From CAKZYD01 sp039026755 (GTDB taxonomy: Bacteria; Pseudomonadota; Alphaproteobacteria; Sphingomonadales; CAKZYD01): a DNA stretch of 22,933 nt. Below are positions 22,346 through 22,933 of this stretch, piece after piece. The notes under the pieces are model-generated. The model had not been told where the DNA came from. It saw nothing but the letters and a program-made list of their open reading frames with translations, and ran no database searches. The position numbers and the translations under genes are program-made. Positions within the stretch are counted from its first letter, which is position 1. Each line of letters begins with the position of its first letter. The stretch covers positions 1-22,933 of the forward strand of contig JBCCLR010000034.1 in NCBI GenBank assembly GCA_039026755.1, written 5' to 3'.

Positions 22346-22933
22346 CTACATATCCGGCGCGAACTCTTTAAGCGCTTCACCCAGCACTTTAAATTCTGCC
22401 ACACGCGGTGAGTCCTTACGCCAAACAAGGCCAATTTTGCGGGTTGGAGCGTCGCCAGACAGCGGCTTTGTTTGAATATTTGTCCCTTCCAAAATACCGC
22501 CACTGATCGCCAGTTGCGGCAGCAGCGTGACGCCAAGCTCGTTGTCGACCATCTGCACCAAGGTATGCAGGCTGGTGCCAAGGATCGAGTTATCGGCTTT
22601 CAAGGCTGCCGACTGGCATGCTGCAAGTGCATGATCTTTCAGGCAATGCCCTTCTTCCAGCAACAACAGCACTTCACTTTCTAGGTCAGAGGCGTTGATG
22701 GTTTTGGCGGGAAAGTGATCCGCGGCGACCTCCGGGAACGCAGCATGAAACGGGTCTTCAAACAGCACTTGTTGATCCACATCGCCGCAGGCGAAGGGCA
22801 GGGCAAGCAAAATTACGTCAAGTTCGCCGCGGGATAATCCGCTGCACACCACTTGGCTGAGATCTTCCCGCAAATAGAGTTTCAGCTTGGGAAAGCGCTT
22901 GCGCAATTTCGGCAAAGCTTGTGGCAAGAAAAA
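22346..22933 (-). CDS. oxyR: OxyR-type LysR-family hydrogen peroxide regulator (5' part outside window)
   Basis: The C-terminal 195 or so codons of a LysR-family regulator; the DNA-binding domain lies beyond the right edge. The visible part aligns with the OxyR effector domain: FFLPQALPKLRKRFPKLKLY, ELDVILLALPF, then LLLLEEGHCLKDHALAAC. In this motif the two cysteines are nine residues apart, exactly as the redox pair C199 and C208 of E. coli OxyR. TSLHTLVQMVDNELGVTLLP and RKIGLVWRKDSPR follow and the stop is TAG at 22348-22346. Both peroxide-sensing cysteines are kept, so it should form the regulatory disulfide. OxyR activates peroxide-defence genes; its targets are not visible here. Confidence 0.93.
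   Translation of the reverse strand, partial: FFLPQALPKLRKRFPKLKLYLREDLSQVVCSGLSRGELDVILLALPFACGDVDQQVLFEDPFHAAFPEVAADHFPAKTINASDLESEVLLLLEEGHCLKDHALAACQSAALKADNSILGTSLHTLVQMVDNELGVTLLPQLAISGGILEGTNIQTKPLSGDAPTRKIGLVWRKDSPRVAEFKVLGEALKEFAPDM

Overview
The window looks like chromosomal DNA of an alphaproteobacterium. The evidence is gene content and order: tldD facing away from a cytochrome c oxidase operon ctaC-ctaD-ctaB-(small gene)-ctaG-ctaE-DUF983-SURF1, a GshA of the plant/alphaproteobacterial class, the rsmE/ubiA and pmbA/inositol-monophosphatase-family pairs, and proteins with PEP-CTERM-like sorting tails. No genus can be named from this stretch. No rRNA, tRNA, CRISPR array, transposase or prophage gene was seen.

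Layout. Positions 1-1736 (minus strand) hold a two-gene unit. An unrecognised 321-aa protein overlaps the start of a protein with a pentapeptide-repeat-like segment and near-identical 22-residue leucine-rich repeats, which runs off the left edge. A palindrome-rich spacer (1737-1940) separates it from a small plus-strand membrane protein gene. Positions 2183-8352 (minus) are the aa3-type oxidase operon: three catalytic subunits, heme O synthase, the CtaG copper chaperone, a 42-aa membrane peptide, a DUF983 zinc-ribbon protein and SURF1. Divergent from it are tldD and a short-chain dehydrogenase gene (8698-11064).

Positions 11155-13732 (minus) carry gshA, a small exported protein and a YajG-type lipoprotein gene whose signal peptide is cut off from the mature part by an in-frame stop. 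Positions 14009-15519 (plus) carry two PEP-CTERM-type genes, the first visibly decayed. They lie between gshA and rsmE, which are neighbours on one strand in many alphaproteobacteria, so this looks like an insertion into an ancestral pair. From 16387 to 19489 (plus) come ubiA, pmbA and an inositol-monophosphatase-family gene, closely packed. The right end has a quinone-oxidoreductase-family gene (minus), a DUF2007 protein and a Tat-exported DUF1838 protein (plus), a clear intrinsic terminator, and the 3' part of an OxyR-type regulator (minus) running off the edge.

Functional themes are aerobic respiration (oxidase assembly, heme O, ubiquinone), thiol and oxidative-stress physiology (GshA, OxyR, quinone reductase) and TldD/PmbA proteolysis, whose two subunits are encoded here in separate units. 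The most interesting parts for follow-up are the LRR two-gene unit at the left edge, the broken lipoprotein gene with its SD-masking hairpin, and the decaying PEP-CTERM island.
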